Source of the DNA: Bacteroides sp.
GTDB lineage: Bacteria; Bacteroidota; Bacteroidia; Bacteroidales; Muribaculaceae
Assembly: GCA_014801815.1 (NCBI GenBank)
Contig: JAAVDM010000051.1
Location: forward strand, 19,163 to 83,162
Direction of reading: 5' to 3'
DNA length: 64,000 bases
Of the stretch, positions 33,618 through 43,342 are shown piece by piece. Positions within the stretch are counted from its first letter, which is position 1; every line of letters begins with the position of its first letter. The notes beneath the pieces are model-generated. The model searched no databases. It was not told the DNA's origin and was given only the letters and a program-made list of their open reading frames with translations. The position numbers and the translations under genes were made by a program.

Positions 33618-35027
33618 ATGAAAAAATCTAACGATAAAAAGAACCAGCCGTCTCTTTTTACCCGTCTTTACGACAAAGCGATGGCTCTCTACGAATACTG
33701 TACCGTTGGTGTATGGAAGTCTTCAAAACACACTATAGGCACAACTATCATCAAGACAGTCAGTCTTTCGGTACGCTCTTTTCTTGACAGAGATCTGCAA
33801 AACAAGTCGACCTCGCTCACCTACAACACGGTGTTGGCTATCGTGCCAGCGATGGCTCTGGTGTTTGCTATATGCAGGGGCTTCGGCTTCCAGAATCTTC
33901 TGGCAGAAACTCTGCGACAGTATATTCCCGGTCAGGAAAAGGCTGTGGATACTGCCTTGTCATTTGTAGATTCCTATCTCAATCAGGCATCACAAGGTAT
34001 ATTCGTGGGTATCGGTCTTGTAATGTTGCTCTGGACTTTGATATCGCTGCTGTCAAATATTGAGGAGGCTTTCAACAATATATGGGATATAAAACGTGAC
34101 CGTACGTTCTTTCAGAAAGTCACCGACTACATATCGTTATGCCTTATAGTCCCTATACTCCTTATCTGCTCTTCGGGTCTGTCTATTTTCATGTCAACCA
34201 CACTTCAGGAAAAGCTCAATCTGCCTTTCCTGACACCACTGATAAATATAGCCCTCGAATTCTCGCCGCTGGTTATGGTGTGGCTTGCTTTCTCACTCAG
34301 CTATCTGCTTATTCCGAACACGAAAGTTGAATTTAAGTGCGCGGCTATCTCGGGAGCAATATGTGCCATAATGTTTCAGATATTGCAGCTGCTCTTCGTC
34401 AACGGTCAGATTTACGTAGCCAAATATAATGCTATCTACGGTTCGTTCTCATTCCTGCCTCTTTTGCTTATATGGCTCCAGCTGTCATGGCTTATATTAT
34501 TATTCGGCTGTGTTCTTACCTATTCGCTCCAGAATGTATTTGCCTTCAACTATCTTGGTTCGGTATCTGACATAAGTCGTTCTTACATGCGTCAGATTAC
34601 AATAGCTGTCACAGCTATAATAATACAGCGCTTCAATAAGGGATTACCCCCGATGAGCCGTAACGAAATCTCTACCGCCTACGGTATACCGGTGCGTCTG
34701 GTAGGCTATATATGTGAACGCCTGAAACGGGCGGGTCTGGTCAACTTCGTACTTCTCAAAGGTGACATACTCGGCATGAGCCCGGCCATAGACACGGAGA
34801 AATATACAATCGGTTACGTATTCCGCTCTCTCGACAATAAAGGCGACAGTAACTTTATTCCTGACTTCAATGAGCTGTATGCTTCTATGGTGAAAGCCAC
34901 CTCATCGGCGATAGAACTATTCTATGATGCCGGCGATGATGTGAAACTGGCCTCCCTACCGCTGCCCACACCGGAACAGATAAACAACGTACGTGAAGGA
35001 CGGAATGCAAACACCGCTGCTTCGTAA
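33618..35027 (+). CDS. YihY/BrkB family inner-membrane protein
   Basis: The 469-residue protein has the YihY/virulence-factor BrkB membrane domain (about 55-320, six helices, with FLDRDLQNKSTSLTYNTVLAIVPAMALVFAICRGFG and the segment YGSFSFLPLLLIWLQLSWLILLFG) and a C-terminal winged-helix-like soluble domain (about 330-440, MSRNEISTAYGIPVRLVGYICERL). The family was once annotated as ribonuclease BN, which was incorrect; its function is unknown. The cytoplasmic extension is typical of Bacteroidota members. Confidence 0.9.
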   Translation: MKKSNDKKNQPSLFTRLYDKAMALYEYCTVGVWKSSKHTIGTTIIKTVSLSVRSFLDRDLQNKSTSLTYNTVLAIVPAMALVFAICRGFGFQNLLAETLRQYIPGQEKAVDTALSFVDSYLNQASQGIFVGIGLVMLLWTLISLLSNIEEAFNNIWDIKRDRTFFQKVTDYISLCLIVPILLICSSGLSIFMSTTLQEKLNLPFLTPLINIALEFSPLVMVWLAFSLSYLLIPNTKVEFKCAAISGAICAIMFQILQLLFVNGQIYVAKYNAIYGSFSFLPLLLIWLQLSWLILLFGCVLTYSLQNVFAFNYLGSVSDISRSYMRQITIAVTAIIIQRFNKGLPPMSRNEISTAYGIPVRLVGYICERLKRAGLVNFVLLKGDILGMSPAIDTEKYTIGYVFRSLDNKGDSNFIPDFNELYASMVKATSSAIELFYDAGDDVKLASLPLPTPEQINNVREGRNANTAAS

Positions 35028-35144
35028 GGTCACACTTATGTTACACCTTTGCAAAGATATGTTGCACTCACTTCCGGAACAACAGTAACTGCATATTTAT
35101 TTTTATTTTTTAGAGCATGTTTTCTGTTTTTCTTTTGAATTAGC

Positions 35145-35175
35145 TTGCCTCGTTCAAAAGTTTCAACTATCTTTG
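35145..35175 (+). promoter_or_regulatory. promoter of the glycogen operon
   Basis: TTG (35145-35147), 20 nt, TATCTTTG (35168-35175) matches the vegetative consensus. The predicted start near 35182 leaves about 115 nt of leader containing a small hairpin (CCTGTG 35219-35224 / CACAGG 35239-35244). Confidence 0.72.
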
Positions 35176-35296
35176 TGACAATCTTCTCAGAGAATGTAAA
35201 GCGAATCAGAGATAAAAGCCTGTGGTTTAACCTCTCCGCACAGGTCCGTTCCAACTTTCCCTTGAAAAACGAAATCTTACTATAATCATAACCTCC

Positions 35297-37264
35297 ATGA
35301 GTTACCTTAAATTTGACAAGAACCTGATGATAAATCTGGAGCAAAGCCTCACTAAGGAGATGCTGCGCACCAACAAATCAGGGGCATATCACTGTACGAC
35401 TATCGTGGGGTGTAACACCCGCAAGCAGCACGGACTGCTCGTCATTCCGATTCCGGAAATGGACGACAAAGCACACGTGCTGCTCTCTTCGCTCGATGAG
35501 ACTGTCATACAGCACGGTGCTCCTTTCAACATGGGTATTCATCAGTATGGCAACGGCATTTTCAGTCCTAACGGCCATAAATATATACGTGAATTCACAT
35601 GTGAGTCCGTGCCGACTATGACATTCCGTGTAGGCGGTGTCATATTTACTAAGGAGAAGGTATTTATCTCACATGAGAACCGTATCCTTATCAAATACAC
35701 TCTGGTCGAGGCTCATTCAGACACAAAAATGCAGTTCCGTCCGTTCCTTGCCTTCCGCAATGCCAACGACCTTGTGATGGAGAACAGCTCTATCAATACT
35801 GCCGTGCGTGAGGTGCCCGATGGCATCGCCACCTGCCTTTACGAGGGTTATCCCGAACTTTACATGCAGTTCAGCAAGCCTGTAAAATGGGTGAACGACG
35901 GACACTGGTATAAAGGTATAGAATACTTCAAAGATCGTGACCGTGGTATTCCTTATAAAGAAGACCTCTGGGTTCCCGGCTATTTCGAGCTGCCTATCAA
36001 GAAGGGGGAATCTATCATCTTCTCTGCTTCAACTTTCGAGTGTGACCCCACTACATTTGAAAGCACATACGAAGCCGAGCTTCTGACCCGCACCAACCGT
36101 ACCAGTTTCTACAACTGCCTCAAAAACTCGGCTAAGCAGTTCTATCTGAAGAATAAATCTGGCATGTATATCATGGCCGGCTATCCCTGGTATAATGTAC
36201 GCGCACGCGATGAACTCATGGCTCTGCCCGGCTGTACACTTGCCATTGACCACAAAGAGGATTATGAGCTTATCATGGACACATTCCTTGAGGCTCTGCA
36301 GCGCTTCCTTGACAAGGGTGAGAAAGACAAGACCATACACGAAATTGACCTGCCCGACATTCCGCTCTGGACAATATGGGCCATACAGCAGTACCGCCGC
36401 ACGGAGGGTGTGAAAGCCTGCCGCGAGCGTTACGGCAGCACCCTGCGTTTTCTTGTCGATACTATCCGCGCCGGCAAAGTACCCAACCTCTACAACAATC
36501 CCAACGGTCTGCTCTCCACCGACGGCTCACAGAAACCTGTGACATGGCTTTCAGCATCAATCAACGGTCACCCAATCATTCCGCGCACAGGCTATATCGT
36601 GGAGTTCAATGCCCTTTGGTATAACGCTCTGCGTTTCGTAGCCGCTCTCTATGCCGATGATCCTGACCACAGTGAATATGTGGCCGACCTCACGGCTATG
36701 GCCGACAAGGTGGGCGAATCGTTTGTCAGCACTTTCCTTAACGAACACGGCTACCTCTACGATTATGTCAACGGTAGTTACACCGACCTTGAAGTACGTC
36801 CTAATATGGTCATAGCCATAGGTCTGGAGTATTCGCCTCTGAGCCGCAGCCAGCGTAAGAAAGTGCTTGACCTCTCCACACGTGAACTTCTCACTCCCAA
36901 AGGTCTCCGCTCACTCAGCCCCAAGAGCTACAACTACCGTCCTATATACGTGGGCGGTCCCGTAGAGCGCGAATATGCCGTACATCAGGGTCCCGCACGT
37001 CCGTGGCTGTTCGGTTTTTATGCTGATGCCTATTTCAAGGTATTCGGTGTGTCGGGTCTGGGCTTCATAGAGCGTATGCTCATCGGCTATGAAGACGAGA
37101 TGACCGAAGGCTGCATCGGTTCGCTGTCAGAGATGTATGACGGCAATCCTCCCTACACCGGTCGCGGCGCTGTCAGCACTGCCAAGAATGTGGGAGAGAT
37201 TTTGCGCACGCTCAAGAATGTAAAGGAATTAAACAAACTTCAAAACGATCAATACAGTAAATGA
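35297..37264 (+). CDS. glycogen debranching enzyme (amylo-alpha-1,6-glucosidase type)
   Basis: This 655-residue protein removes alpha-1,6 branch points of glycogen or related glucans. It has an N-terminal beta-sandwich-like GDE_N domain (about 1-230, NKSGAYHCTTIVGCNTRKQHGLL) and a C-terminal (alpha/alpha)6 GDE_C domain (about 280-640, AGYPWYNVRARDELMALPG, FNALWYNALRF, RPNMVIAIGL, YAVHQGPARPWL). No transferase domain is present, so it is the bacterial single-function type. It overlaps the glycosyltransferase gene by 4 nt (ATGA) and shares an operon with it and the GH57 gene. Confidence 0.92.
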   Translation: MSYLKFDKNLMINLEQSLTKEMLRTNKSGAYHCTTIVGCNTRKQHGLLVIPIPEMDDKAHVLLSSLDETVIQHGAPFNMGIHQYGNGIFSPNGHKYIREFTCESVPTMTFRVGGVIFTKEKVFISHENRILIKYTLVEAHSDTKMQFRPFLAFRNANDLVMENSSINTAVREVPDGIATCLYEGYPELYMQFSKPVKWVNDGHWYKGIEYFKDRDRGIPYKEDLWVPGYFELPIKKGESIIFSASTFECDPTTFESTYEAELLTRTNRTSFYNCLKNSAKQFYLKNKSGMYIMAGYPWYNVRARDELMALPGCTLAIDHKEDYELIMDTFLEALQRFLDKGEKDKTIHEIDLPDIPLWTIWAIQQYRRTEGVKACRERYGSTLRFLVDTIRAGKVPNLYNNPNGLLSTDGSQKPVTWLSASINGHPIIPRTGYIVEFNALWYNALRFVAALYADDPDHSEYVADLTAMADKVGESFVSTFLNEHGYLYDYVNGSYTDLEVRPNMVIAIGLEYSPLSRSQRKKVLDLSTRELLTPKGLRSLSPKSYNYRPIYVGGPVEREYAVHQGPARPWLFGFYADAYFKVFGVSGLGFIERMLIGYEDEMTEGCIGSLSEMYDGNPPYTGRGAVSTAKNVGEILRTLKNVKELNKLQNDQYSK

Positions 37265-38526
37265 AGGCACTGATGTTCGGGTGGGAGTTCCCACCTCATA
37301 TTCTCGGAGGTCTCGGCACAGCCTCTTATGGACTTACCAAAGGCATGCACGCCAATGGCAACATGGACATCACTTTTGTCATTCCCAAACCCTGGGGTGA
37401 CGAAGAGAAAGGATTTGCCCGGATCATCGGCGCCTGCAACACGCCTGTGGCGTGGCGCGATGTCAACTGGGACTTCGTGGAGCAGCGCATCGGTAAGTAT
37501 ATGGATCCCCAGCTCTATTATGACCTGCGTGACCATATCTATGCCGACTTCAACTACATGCACCTCAATGACCTCGGCTGCATCGAGTTCTCCGGCAAAT
37601 ATCCCGATAACCTTATCGAGGAAATCAACAACTATTCGATAGTAGCCGGTGTCATAGCCCGTACTATCCCCTGTGATATCATTCATGCCCACGACTGGCT
37701 AACCTATCCTGCCGGCATACACGCCAAGAACGTCACCGGCAAGCCGCTCGTGATTCACGTACATGCCACTGACTATGACCGCTCGCGCGGCAATGTCAAT
37801 CCTACCGTATTCGGTATCGAGAAAGACGGCATGGAACACGCTGACCATATCATAACCGTATCAAACCTTACCCGCCGCACCGTAATTGAGAAATACGGCA
37901 TCAGCCCCGACAAGGTTAGCACAGTACATAATGCTGTTATACCTCTGGACGATGAACTGCTCAATCTGAAACGCAGTGAGACTAAGGATAAGGTCATCAC
38001 TTTCCTCGGACGTATCACAATGCAGAAAGGACCGGAATATTTTGTCGAAGCTGCCGCTAAAGTTCTCCAGAAGAACAAGAACGTGCGCTTCGTGATGGCC
38101 GGCGGCGGTGATATGGAGCAGGCTATGATACGTCTGGCTGCAAAACGCGGTATCTCAGATCGCTTCCACTTCACCGGCTTCCTCAAAGGCAAGGACGTAT
38201 ATCAGATGTTCCGCGACTCTGACGTCTACGTTATGCCCTCGGTGTCTGAGCCATTCGGTATCTCACCGCTTGAGGCTATGGAAATGGGCGTGCCCTCTAT
38301 CATTTCGAAGCAGAGCGGTTGCGCCGAGATTCTTGACAACGTTATCAAGACCGACTACTGGGACATCGACGCTATGGCCGACGCCATGCACTCTCTCATA
38401 TCCTATCCTGCTCTTCACAACACTCTGCGCGAGAAAGGTATCGAGGAGATTCACGGCATCACATGGGAGAAAGCCGGCAAGAAGGTCATCGACATCTATA
38501 ACAAGGTTATAGCCGACCGTAAGTAA
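37261..38526 (+). CDS. GT4-family glycosyltransferase, glycogen-synthase-like
   Basis: The 421-residue GT-B protein begins MFGWEFPPHILGGLGTASYG after the first residues, as in starch/glycogen synthase-like enzymes, and contains HAHDWLTYPAGIHA, VSNLTRRTVIEKYG, FLGRITMQKGPEYF and EPFGISPLEAMEMGVPSII with the nucleotide-sugar-binding Glu pair. Its context between debranching enzyme and GH57 is the standard glycogen cluster of Bacteroidetes. It probably elongates alpha-1,4-glucan from UDP- or ADP-glucose; the donor is not visible in the sequence. Confidence 0.92.
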   Translation: MKALMFGWEFPPHILGGLGTASYGLTKGMHANGNMDITFVIPKPWGDEEKGFARIIGACNTPVAWRDVNWDFVEQRIGKYMDPQLYYDLRDHIYADFNYMHLNDLGCIEFSGKYPDNLIEEINNYSIVAGVIARTIPCDIIHAHDWLTYPAGIHAKNVTGKPLVIHVHATDYDRSRGNVNPTVFGIEKDGMEHADHIITVSNLTRRTVIEKYGISPDKVSTVHNAVIPLDDELLNLKRSETKDKVITFLGRITMQKGPEYFVEAAAKVLQKNKNVRFVMAGGGDMEQAMIRLAAKRGISDRFHFTGFLKGKDVYQMFRDSDVYVMPSVSEPFGISPLEAMEMGVPSIISKQSGCAEILDNVIKTDYWDIDAMADAMHSLISYPALHNTLREKGIEEIHGITWEKAGKKVIDIYNKVIADRK

Positions 38527-38592
38527 GCGCTACCGCTGCCTCTCCCCTATTCTTTTTCTTTCCGATAATTATTAAGACCCCCTATAACAGCA

Positions 38593-40029
38593 ATGAAATC
38601 AGTTTGCTTCTATTTCAAGATTCACCAGCCCTTCCGTCTGAAACGCTATCGTTTCTTCGACATAGGTAACGACCACTACTACTATGATGATTTCTCAAAC
38701 GATGAAATCATCACCCGTCTGGCTCACCAGAGCTATATACCCATGGCTCAGACTCTGCTCGACATGATTAAGGACAACCCGGGCGAGTTCAAGTGCTCGA
38801 TTTCAATCTCAGGCACTGCCATCGAACAGCTTCAGCTTTATGTGCCCGAGTGCATCGACCTGCTCAAAAAACTCGCTGACACCGGTGCCGTTGAATTTCT
38901 GTCAGGTACATACGCTCACTCACTCGCTTCGCTTGAAGACCCCGAGGAGTTTATCCGCGAAGTGAAGATGCATGATGACCTTGTAGAGCATCTGTTCGGT
39001 GTGCGTCCCGCCACTTTCGCCAATACCGAGCTTATCTATGATGATGACATTGCTCTGCTCATCAACTCTATGGGTTTCCGTTCGGTACTTACAGAAGGTG
39101 CAAAACACGTACTCGGCTGGAAGTCGCCCAACTATGTCTACACCGCTGCCGTAGCTCCCGAACTGCGTCTGCTGCTCACCAACGACAAGCTGGCAAACGA
39201 CATATCCATGAACTTCAACAATCCTTCATGGGACGAATATCCTCTCACTGCCGACAAGTATGTTGACTGGATTGCATCGCTTCCCGAGGAGGAACAGGTA
39301 GTTAATCTCTATCTGAGCATGGATACTTTCGGCACATTCCTGCCCAAGCAGACCGGTATCTTTGACTTCCTCAAGGCTCTGCCGCGTTTCGGCCGTGAGA
39401 AAGACGTACGCTTCTCTACTCCCGCCGAAGTTCTCGGCAGTCTCAAGCCTGTAGGTGAACTCAGCGTGATGCACCCCATCTCTGACATAGACGAAGCCCG
39501 TGACGTATCGGCATGGAAGGGCAACGAGCTTCAGAACGAGGCTCTCCGCAAGCTCTACGGTGCTGCAGAGCGCGTAAGCATGTGTGAGGATCGTCGTCTG
39601 AAACAGGACTGGGAATATCTGCAGAGCAGCGACCACTTCTTCTATATGAGTACAAAGAATATGGCCGACGGCGCAAGCCACGCTGCCTTCAGTCCTTATG
39701 ACTCACCATTCTCTGCTTTCACCAACTACATGAACGTGCTCGGTGATTTCCTTGTACGTGTGCAGGAGCAGTTCCCGGAATCAATCGACAACGAAGAGCT
39801 CAACTCTCTGTTGCTTACCATCAGAAACCAAGCTTCTGAGATTGACTCTCTCAAGAAGGAAGTCAAGACTCTCCGCACCAATATTCTGAACGCTGACGAT
39901 TCAAACAACGCCCCTATTGCGAAACCCGAAACTCCCGAAATCGCCGACAAGAAAGAATCCGAAACTACTCTTAAAGCTGAAAAAGCGGCAAAAACCAAAG
40001 CAACCCGCAAAACCTCTAAGCGCAAATAA
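38593..40029 (+). CDS. GH57 family glycoside hydrolase (alpha-amylase type)
   Basis: The 478-residue enzyme is a GH57 alpha-glucanase: starts CFYFKIHQPFRLKRYRFFD, the nucleophile is Glu146 in FANTELIYDD, and the acid/base is Asp244 in LYLSMDTFGTFL. Residues about 400-435 are a coiled coil (NEELNSLLLTIRNQASEIDS) and the last 40 are Lys/Thr/Ala-rich (AEKAAKTKATRKTSKRK), which is not part of the catalytic family. No signal peptide: it acts on cytoplasmic glycogen. It is the last gene of the operon. Confidence 0.92.
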   Translation: MKSVCFYFKIHQPFRLKRYRFFDIGNDHYYYDDFSNDEIITRLAHQSYIPMAQTLLDMIKDNPGEFKCSISISGTAIEQLQLYVPECIDLLKKLADTGAVEFLSGTYAHSLASLEDPEEFIREVKMHDDLVEHLFGVRPATFANTELIYDDDIALLINSMGFRSVLTEGAKHVLGWKSPNYVYTAAVAPELRLLLTNDKLANDISMNFNNPSWDEYPLTADKYVDWIASLPEEEQVVNLYLSMDTFGTFLPKQTGIFDFLKALPRFGREKDVRFSTPAEVLGSLKPVGELSVMHPISDIDEARDVSAWKGNELQNEALRKLYGAAERVSMCEDRRLKQDWEYLQSSDHFFYMSTKNMADGASHAAFSPYDSPFSAFTNYMNVLGDFLVRVQEQFPESIDNEELNSLLLTIRNQASEIDSLKKEVKTLRTNILNADDSNNAPIAKPETPEIADKKESETTLKAEKAAKTKATRKTSKRK

Positions 40030-40055
40030 TCCAAATATTTATCCTCTTTAGCGCG

Positions 40056-40101
40056 CGTATGCCACCAAGTCCTTATCGGAAGTAGGTGGCATACGTTTTT
40101 T
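40056..40101 (+). terminator. intrinsic terminator of the glycogen operon
   Basis: CGTATGCCACC (40056-40066) pairs with GGTGGCATACG (40085-40095), followed by six T residues. 27 nt past the GH57 stop. Confidence 0.9.
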
Positions 40102-40174
40102 ATAAGTAGTTCTTAAACTATAAAAACTATTTACCCCTATATCTCTCACGACTTCCGCAACTTCAAGTTTCATA

Positions 40175-40250
40175 AAACCTCAATTAAAATACAGAGTTCT
40201 CCTGCCTCCGGTACCGGAGGCAGGAGAACTCTGTATTTTAATTGAGGTTT
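40175..40250. repeat. perfect 76-bp palindrome without spacer, downstream of nuoN
   Basis: The two 38-nt arms (40175-40212 and 40213-40250) are exact reverse complements that meet at GGTACC, with no loop bases. It ends 11 nt from the nuoN stop, so on the minus strand it could fold into a terminator or 3'-end stabilising hairpin for the nuo-atp transcript. The glycogen operon on the other strand already has its own terminator upstream. Confidence 0.9.
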
Positions 40251-40261
40251 ATTCTTTCAGA

Positions 40262-41752
40262 TTAGCGCAGCAGCATAGGCAGTATGGCATTGAGTACAGT
40301 GTCCTGTGAAGCCATAACGCTGTCGATACAGTACTGATAGATGTACGGTACCAGACCGAAGAAGATGATACCGGCTACGCTTATCCACAGAGCGGCACGG
40401 CTTGCAAAGTCACTGCGGAAAGACTCTACCTTCGGTGCGTCGGCGCTGATCCATATTGCTTTTACAACCAACAGATAGTAGTAGAGCGATATGATTGTAT
40501 TGATAAGCGCTATGAGCACAAGCATGTAGAGAGCCATCGAACCTGTACCGGTTACGCTAGTGAAGATAAGGAACTTACTGAAGAAGCCTGCGAAGGGCGG
40601 GATACCTGCCAGCGAGAACATAGCCAGTGTCATGGCAAACGACAACCAGGGGTTAGTCTTGTGCAGACCGTTGTAGTCGTCCATATTGAGTTTGCCACTC
40701 TGATACTCGATAGTCTGTATCACGGCAAAAGCACCGAGGTTGCTGACAATGTAGACAAAGATGTAGAACATCATCGAACCGAGACCCAGTGAACTGTCGG
40801 CAACAGCACCCAGCATCAGATAACCGGCCTGCGAGATTGACGAGAAGGCCATGAAGCGTTTCATGTTCTTCTGACGCATGGCGAAGAGGTTACCTACGGT
40901 AATAGTAGCTATGATGACAGCGTAGAGCATCCACTCCCAGGCATCGCTGTACACAGCACCGAAGCACTGTGTGAAGATGATGAAGAAAGCGAAAGCGGCA
41001 GCACCCTTAGACACTACAGAGAGGTAGCTGGTAATCGCAGTGGGGGCACCTTCATATACATCGGCTGTCCACAGGTGGAAAGGCACAAGTGAAAGTTTGA
41101 AGCCCAGACCGGCCAGTACAAAAGCAATAGCCACCAGAAGCAGACCGCTCGTCTCACCCATAGCAAGAGAAAGAGCTATATCGGAGAAATAGAGTGAACC
41201 GCCTGAGAAAGCATATACGAACGACAGACCGCACAGCAGTATAGCCGATGAGAAAACAGCTGTCATGATATACTTGATAGCAGCCTCGTGGCTCTCGTAT
41301 TCCTTTTTGTTGAAGGCCACCAGAGCGGCGAGAGGCAGTGAAGCAGACTCAAGACCGATGATGAAGAGCAGGAAGTGACGTGCCGATATCATAAGATACA
41401 TACCGAACAGTGTCACTAACAGCAGTTCGTAGAACTCACCGCGACGAATCTTCATGCTGTCACTATCGACCCACTTGACCGACTGCAGGAAAACGATGAA
41501 GACACCGACATTGAGTATAGCCTTGATAGCGTTGCAGGCCGGAGAGTTGACATACATGCCGCCGAACACCGGTTCGCTGCAGGAAGGCACTATCCAGATG
41601 GCTACGGTGCCAAGTGCGAACAGTACCGTAGTCAGGGAGGGCAGGATTTTCTTTGCCCCCTCGCCGCTGAATGTATCAAATAAGAATACAATCAGGAATA
41701 TCCCGAGGACAATCAGCTCCGGGAGCATAACTCCGAATTGAGAATAATCCAT
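40262..41752 (-). CDS. nuoN: NADH-quinone oxidoreductase (complex I) subunit N
   Basis: One of three antiporter-like proton-pumping membrane subunits. The 496-residue protein has about 14 helices and the family signature KYIMTAVFSSAILLCGLSF, KLSLVPFHLWTADVYEGAPT (with the conserved Lys/His), and AFSSISQAGYLMLG. It is the last gene of the nuo-atp cluster, 42 nt after nuoM. A 76-bp palindrome follows. Confidence 0.96.
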   Translation of the reverse strand: MDYSQFGVMLPELIVLGIFLIVFLFDTFSGEGAKKILPSLTTVLFALGTVAIWIVPSCSEPVFGGMYVNSPACNAIKAILNVGVFIVFLQSVKWVDSDSMKIRRGEFYELLLVTLFGMYLMISARHFLLFIIGLESASLPLAALVAFNKKEYESHEAAIKYIMTAVFSSAILLCGLSFVYAFSGGSLYFSDIALSLAMGETSGLLLVAIAFVLAGLGFKLSLVPFHLWTADVYEGAPTAITSYLSVVSKGAAAFAFFIIFTQCFGAVYSDAWEWMLYAVIIATITVGNLFAMRQKNMKRFMAFSSISQAGYLMLGAVADSSLGLGSMMFYIFVYIVSNLGAFAVIQTIEYQSGKLNMDDYNGLHKTNPWLSFAMTLAMFSLAGIPPFAGFFSKFLIFTSVTGTGSMALYMLVLIALINTIISLYYYLLVVKAIWISADAPKVESFRSDFASRAALWISVAGIIFFGLVPYIYQYCIDSVMASQDTVLNAILPMLLR

Positions 41753-41794
41753 TTTGTGTCAGGTTGTTTATTTTCGTTATTCAATACATTTTGC

Positions 41795-43309
41795 TTAGAT
41801 GGCTCCCTGTATGGCAGCGATGATAGGCTGGAAGCTGTGCTGGATAGTTTCGTTAATCCAGTTGGGGAAACAGCCTATACCGGCGATACATACTATCAGT
41901 GTGACAGTCGACAGACGCTCCCACCATGTAGCATCGGTGAGCTGACGGTGATGTTCGTCCTTGACCGGACCAAGCAGCAGCTTACCGACAACACGCAGAA
42001 TATATACTGCCGTTGTAACGATAGCACTGCAGGCACAGATGACAAATACACGATGGAAAAGGTCGCTGTCCTGGAAGGCACCGAAGAAGATAGTCATCTC
42101 AGCCACGAAGCCTGACAGACCCGGCAGACCTAACGAAGCGAAACCGGCTATCATATAGCATACGCCAAGATAAGGCATAATCTGCATCAGACCACCCATC
42201 TGACGTATGTCACGTGTATGAGTACGTCCGTAAATCATACCGATAAGGGCGAAGAAGAGAGCCGTCATCAGACCGTGCGAAAGCATCTGCATTATGGCAC
42301 CCGTCATAGCGGTGGTGTTAAGCATCAGGATTGCGAAGAGCACCATACCGCAGTGCGATACCGACGAGTAAGCGTTGATATACTTCAGGTCGGTCTGAAC
42401 ACAAGCCGAGAATGCACCATACACAATCGAGATACCCGTAAGTATGATGAATATCCACGCGAGGTCATTGGCAGCCTGCGGAAGCAGGAAAATAGCGATA
42501 CGGAAGCAGCCGTAACCACCGAGCTTCATAAGCACACCGGCGTGAAGCATTGACACTGCCGTAGGAGCACAAGCGTGACCGTCGGGACTCCATGTGTGGA
42601 AGGGGAACATAGCGCCGAGGACACCGAAACCTACGAAAGTAAAGCAGAAGAGCATGTTCTGCCACGAGGGATCAATCGAAGCGTTATGCGAGATTTCGAG
42701 AATATTCCATGTCAGCTGGCCGCCTTCGGGAGCCGAATGCCAGAAGATACCGAGCAGACCGAGCATCAGGAAGGCTGAACCACCCATAAGCATAAGAGTC
42801 AGCTTCATGGCCGAATATTCCTTACGGCCTGTACCCCAGACACCGATAAGCAGATACATCGGGATAAGAGCCACCTCGTAGAACATGAACATGGTGAACA
42901 TGTCAATCGAGATAAAGAAGCCGAACACACCGGTCGACAGCAGAGCGAACCAAAGGAAGAAGTTCTTGGGCAGAGGATTAATCTGCCATGAGGCTATTGT
43001 GCCTGCGAACACTATCACGGCGCTGAGAAGAAGCATAAGTACCGAGATACCGTCAACGCCGACTGCAAGATGTATATTGAGCGGCGCATACCACATCCAG
43101 CTGCCTGTGAAGAGCATTTCGCTTTCATCTCCCATGCCGCGCAGGCGCAGGAAGTCGCAGCAGAGCCAGATGGCCAGACCCAGCAGGGCAACCGAGCATA
43201 CCACCATCACCGTGCGTATAGCCTTCATGTTGCTGTTGCGGCACAGGCCCAATCCGGCCATCATGATGATGGGTATGATTACAAACCAGATTAATATATT
43301 TCCGAACAT
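41795..43309 (-). CDS. nuoM: NADH-quinone oxidoreductase subunit M
   Basis: Antiporter-like membrane subunit, 504 residues. Visible motifs are FYEVALIPMYLLIGVWG (with the conserved channel Glu), FPFHTWSPDGHACAPTAVSMLHAGVLMKLG and AYSSVSHCGMVLF. These fit proton translocation in the membrane arm. Between nuoL (33-nt gap) and nuoN. Confidence 0.96.
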   Translation of the reverse strand: MFGNILIWFVIIPIIMMAGLGLCRNSNMKAIRTVMVVCSVALLGLAIWLCCDFLRLRGMGDESEMLFTGSWMWYAPLNIHLAVGVDGISVLMLLLSAVIVFAGTIASWQINPLPKNFFLWFALLSTGVFGFFISIDMFTMFMFYEVALIPMYLLIGVWGTGRKEYSAMKLTLMLMGGSAFLMLGLLGIFWHSAPEGGQLTWNILEISHNASIDPSWQNMLFCFTFVGFGVLGAMFPFHTWSPDGHACAPTAVSMLHAGVLMKLGGYGCFRIAIFLLPQAANDLAWIFIILTGISIVYGAFSACVQTDLKYINAYSSVSHCGMVLFAILMLNTTAMTGAIMQMLSHGLMTALFFALIGMIYGRTHTRDIRQMGGLMQIMPYLGVCYMIAGFASLGLPGLSGFVAEMTIFFGAFQDSDLFHRVFVICACSAIVTTAVYILRVVGKLLLGPVKDEHHRQLTDATWWERLSTVTLIVCIAGIGCFPNWINETIQHSFQPIIAAIQGAI

Positions 43310-43342
43310 AATGTTAGATTTTTCTGCGTTGCGACTTTCAGG

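Noticed and set aside
35036..35344. 102-codon minus-strand frame between YihY and the debranching enzyme
   Set aside because: Overlaps the consensus promoter and leader of the glycogen operon; no recognisable protein features.
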